From: Planctomycetaceae bacterium
GTDB taxonomy: Bacteria; Planctomycetota; Planctomycetia; Planctomycetales; Planctomycetaceae
Assembly (NCBI GenBank): GCA_028284885.1
Contig: JANQQW010000216.1
Coordinates: forward strand, 1-43,083
Direction: 5' to 3'
DNA: 43,083 nucleotides
A program made the translations under genes and the position numbers. The notes beneath the pieces are model-generated. The model ran no database searches, was not told the origin of the DNA, and saw only the letters and a program-made list of their open reading frames with translations. Below, piece by piece: positions 40,363 to 43,083 of the stretch (position 1 is its first letter; the number at the start of each line of letters is the position of its first letter).

Positions 40363-43083
40363 ATGGTGACACGCATGCCGTTCGGTCGTCGTACCGCCTC
40401 GATCCTCCTCTTCTTTCTCGCGGTCCAGCCGACCAGCGCCGAGGAGCCGGAACGGCTGTTCGAGTCCCGAGTCCGACCGCTCTTGGCCCGCCACTGCATC
40501 GAGTGCCACGGCCCGGCGAAGCAGGAAGGGGGCGTGCGACTGGACCAGCGGACGAGCGTGTTCGCCGAACGAGAAGAGGGGCGTCTCGTCGTTCCCGGCC
40601 GCCCGGACGCGAGCCGGCTGCTCGCCGTCCTCCGGTACGACGAGCTCGACGTGCAGATGCCGCCGAAAGGGAAGCTGAAAGCCGAGGAGATCGCCGGTTT
40701 CGTCGAGTGGATTCGCAGTGGGGCCTTCTGGCCGGAGAAGTCGAACGTGACCGGAGTCGCCGTCACGGACCCGGCCGAGATCGAGCGGCTGCGAGGGGAG
40801 CACTGGGCGTTTCGACCGGTCGAACAGGTCCCCGCTCCACGAGTCGACCGACGTGGCACCTCCCCCGTCGATGCGTTCGTGACGGCGAGGTTGGCGGAGA
40901 ACGGCCTCTGGCCGTCGCCGGCGGGCGACCGCCGCACGCTCGTCCGCCGTCTGTCGTTCGACCTCCTCGGCCTTCCGCCGTCGTTCGAGGAGGTGACGGC
41001 GTTCGAGAACGACACCGCTCCCGACGCCTACGAGCGGCTCGTCGACCGGCTGCTCGCCTCCCCTCGGTTCGGCGAACGCTGGGGGCGTCACTGGCTCGAC
41101 GTCGCCCGCTACGCCGACACCAAGGGGTACGTCTTCACCGAGGACAAACGGTATCCGTTCGCCTACACCTATCGCGACTACGTCGTCCGGGCCCTCAACT
41201 CGGACAAGCCGTTCGACCAGTTCGCGCGGGAGCAGTTGGCCGCCGACCAACTCGACCTGGGCGACGACCCCGAGGCCTTGGCCGCGCTCGGCTTCCTGAC
41301 CGTCGGCCGTCGCTTCATGAACCGCGAGCAGGAGATCATCGACGACCGCATCGACGTGGTCACCCGCGGCTTCCTCGGCCTCACCGTCTCCTGTGCCCGC
41401 TGCCACGACCACAAGTACGACCCCGTGCCGACCGCCGACTACTACTCGTTGTACGGCGTGTTCGACAGCACGCACGAACCGAAGGAACTACCGCTGCTCG
41501 CGGAGCCGCGCGAGTCCGCGGAGTACGTGCAGTACCTCGCCGAGCTGACGAAGCGCCAGCAGGCCCACGCCACGTACGTCGACGCGGAGGTCGCCAAGCT
41601 GCGTCTCGAGTTCCGGACGAAGGTCGGCGACTACCTGGCCGCCCTCGTAAAGAAGTCGGGCCGCGTGCCCGAGGAGTTCTACGTCGCACTCAAGCCGGGC
41701 GACGCGCGGCCGCGGATCGTCACCCGGTGGGAGCGGTACCTGCAACGGTACGGCAAGCCGGACGACCCCGTGTTCGGCGCCTGGACTGCTCTTGCGGCGG
41801 TTCCGAGTGACCGCTTCGAGACCGAAGCCATGCAGTGGCTCGAGAAGGCTCGTGGCGACGAACGACGGAACCAGAAGGTCGTCGAAGCACTCGTCGACGC
41901 CCGACCGAAGTCGATGTACGACGTCGCGCGCGTCTACGGTTCCCTGTTCGCCGAAGCGGAGTCGCGTTGGCAGGCGATGCCACGCCCCGAGGGCGTGAGC
42001 GCGAAGACGTCGCTCGACGACGAGAAGTTGGAACAGTTGCGGCAGGTGCTCTATGCCGAAGGCGGTCCGGTCTCGCTCTCTCGCGAGGAGGTCCGACGAG
42101 AGTTCGACCGGGCGAAGCGAAACCGCGAGCGTGCTCTCCAGCGCAAGATCGACGAGTGGAAGGCGAGCTCGCCGGCCGCGCCGCCTCGGGCCATGGTCCT
42201 GCGAGACGACGAACGTCCGACCGAGCCGGTCGTGTTCGTCCGCGGGAACATCGGCCGCCGGGGCGAGAAGGTCCCCAGGCGGTTTCCCCGCGTGCTCGCC
42301 GGGGCGAGTCCACAGCCGTTCGAGCGGGGGAGTGGACGGCTCGACCTCGCCGACGCCGTCGCCAACCCGGGCAACCCGTTGACGGCTCGGGTCTTCGTGA
42401 ACCGCGTCTGGTTGCACCTCTTCGGTCAGGGGCTCGCCGAGTCTCCCGACGACTTCGGGCTGCGGAGCGCTCTGCCGTCGCACCCGGAGCTGCTCGACCA
42501 CCTCGCGGCCGAGTTCGTGGAGCACGACTGGTCGGTCAAGTGGCTGGTCCGCGAGATCGTCCGCTCGGAGACCTACCGTCAGTCGAGCGGCAACCGGCCG
42601 GACGCGCGGGCCGTCGATCCGGAGAACCGCTTGGTGTGGAGGCAGAACCGAAGACGACTCGACTTCGAGGCCGGACGAGACGCGGTTCTCGCGGCCTCCG
42701 GACGCCTCGACGGTCGCATGTTCGGCCGGCCGGTCGAGATCACGCGTCCCGCCGAGAGCCGACGCACCGTCTACGGCCACGTCGATCGCAACAACCTGCC
42801 AACGCTGTTCCGCACGTTCGACTTTGCCAGTCCGGACACGAGCACGGGCCGACGACCGGCGACCACGGTTCCCCAGCAGGCACTCTTCGGCCTGAACTCG
42901 CCCTTCGTCATGGACAGCGCACGGGCACTCGCCACCGCGGTCGGTTCGAGCGACGACGCCGTCACGGAACTCTACCGCCGGACACTGTCTCGTGATCCGT
43001 CCGCCGAGGAGCACCGGCAGGCGGCGGCGTTCGTGTCGAACTCCGCGGACGGCCGGGAGGCCGGTCTCGCACGGCTCGCCCAC
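40363..43083 (+). CDS. PSCyt1-DUF1549-DUF1553 protein (3' end outside window)
   Basis: The frame is open to the right edge, giving 907 residues so far. Seen: signal peptide (MPFGRRTASILLFFLAVQPTSA, from the Met at 40375; the Met at 40363 is an alternative 4 residues earlier) and planctomycete cytochrome c with RHCIECHGPAKQEGGVRL, a CxxCH haem site. DUF1549 then has LVRRLSFDLLGLPPSFEEV, RHWLDVARYADTKGY and TVSCARCHDHKYDPVPTADYY, and DUF1553 has PLTARVFVNRVWLHLFGQGL, LPSHPELLDHLAAEF, LVREIVRSETYRQSS and TVPQQALFGLNSPFVMD. A charged region of about 250 residues separates DUF1549 and DUF1553. Known: such proteins are exported and typical of planctomycetes. It closes the operon begun at 35350, 66 bases after the WD40 gene. 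Confidence 0.92.
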   Translation, partial: MVTRMPFGRRTASILLFFLAVQPTSAEEPERLFESRVRPLLARHCIECHGPAKQEGGVRLDQRTSVFAEREEGRLVVPGRPDASRLLAVLRYDELDVQMPPKGKLKAEEIAGFVEWIRSGAFWPEKSNVTGVAVTDPAEIERLRGEHWAFRPVEQVPAPRVDRRGTSPVDAFVTARLAENGLWPSPAGDRRTLVRRLSFDLLGLPPSFEEVTAFENDTAPDAYERLVDRLLASPRFGERWGRHWLDVARYADTKGYVFTEDKRYPFAYTYRDYVVRALNSDKPFDQFAREQLAADQLDLGDDPEALAALGFLTVGRRFMNREQEIIDDRIDVVTRGFLGLTVSCARCHDHKYDPVPTADYYSLYGVFDSTHEPKELPLLAEPRESAEYVQYLAELTKRQQAHATYVDAEVAKLRLEFRTKVGDYLAALVKKSGRVPEEFYVALKPGDARPRIVTRWERYLQRYGKPDDPVFGAWTALAAVPSDRFETEAMQWLEKARGDERRNQKVVEALVDARPKSMYDVARVYGSLFAEAESRWQAMPRPEGVSAKTSLDDEKLEQLRQVLYAEGGPVSLSREEVRREFDRAKRNRERALQRKIDEWKASSPAAPPRAMVLRDDERPTEPVVFVRGNIGRRGEKVPRRFPRVLAGASPQPFERGSGRLDLADAVANPGNPLTARVFVNRVWLHLFGQGLAESPDDFGLRSALPSHPELLDHLAAEFVEHDWSVKWLVREIVRSETYRQSSGNRPDARAVDPENRLVWRQNRRRLDFEAGRDAVLAASGRLDGRMFGRPVEITRPAESRRTVYGHVDRNNLPTLFRTFDFASPDTSTGRRPATTVPQQALFGLNSPFVMDSARALATAVGSSDDAVTELYRRTLSRDPSAEEHRQAAAFVSNSADGREAGLARLAH

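Noticed and set aside
1..43083. Mobile elements, CRISPR arrays, tRNA or rRNA genes
   Set aside because: No transposase or integrase motifs, terminal inverted repeats, regularly spaced repeats or cloverleaf-like sequence were found on either strand.

Overview
The window is high-GC DNA (about two thirds G+C by eye) from a planctomycete (phylum Planctomycetota). The strongest signs are the DUF1549/DUF1553 (PSD1/PSCyt2) proteins, one of them with an N-terminal planctomycete-type cytochrome c (PSCyt1), a Tat-exported DUF1501 protein, a WD40 protein in the same operon, and pilins of a type I associate with planctomycetes (Gly-Phe-x-x-x-Glu head, Asn-Gln-Ser-Tyr tail). I see no rRNA, tRNA, insertion sequence or CRISPR array. 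The genus cannot be read from the window.

Layout. 1-4.6 kb: the 3' end of a TAXI-type solute-binding membrane protein (+), then on the minus strand a DUF2339 membrane protein, an orphan ruvA and a small Cys-rich secreted protein with a clear terminator. 5-15.3 kb: a Tad (Flp-type) pilus locus in two arms. The plus arm carries secretin CpaC/RcpA, a CpaD/OmpA-like lipoprotein, a TadD-like TPR lipoprotein and a sigma-54 enhancer-binding regulator. The minus arm carries two pilins, CpaB, TadA/CpaF, TadB and TadC. The arms converge, and regulator and tadC overlap tail to tail. 15.5-35.3 kb: a cell-surface glycan island with six polytopic GT-C-like glycosyltransferases, a GT2-GtrA protein, a GT2-methyltransferase fusion and two tandem acyltransferase-3 proteins. 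Interspersed are a third pilin, a small membrane ORF, a protein with a pilin-like tail but no pilin head, a membrane-tethered HEPN protein and two proteins of unknown function. 35.3-43.1 kb: DUF1549/DUF1553, DUF1501, WD40/coiled-coil and PSCyt1-DUF1549-DUF1553, the last running off the window.

How it may fit together. Several promoters in front of pilin and glycosyltransferase genes match the sigma-54 -24/-12 consensus. The best are pilin 1 (TGGCACG-TTAG-GTGCA), the GT2-methyltransferase gene (TGGCACG-CGAG-GTGCG) and pilin 3 (TGGCGCG-GAAC-GTGCA). Three upstream regions share the octamer GTTAGCGC at about -80 to -115, where an enhancer-binding protein would bind. Because the window encodes such a regulator inside the Tad locus, I infer one sigma-54 regulon that couples Tad pilus production to surface glycan (possibly pilin glycan) synthesis. 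This is the main candidate for something not yet described. The promoter and octamer matches are read directly from the sequence; the regulon is an inference.
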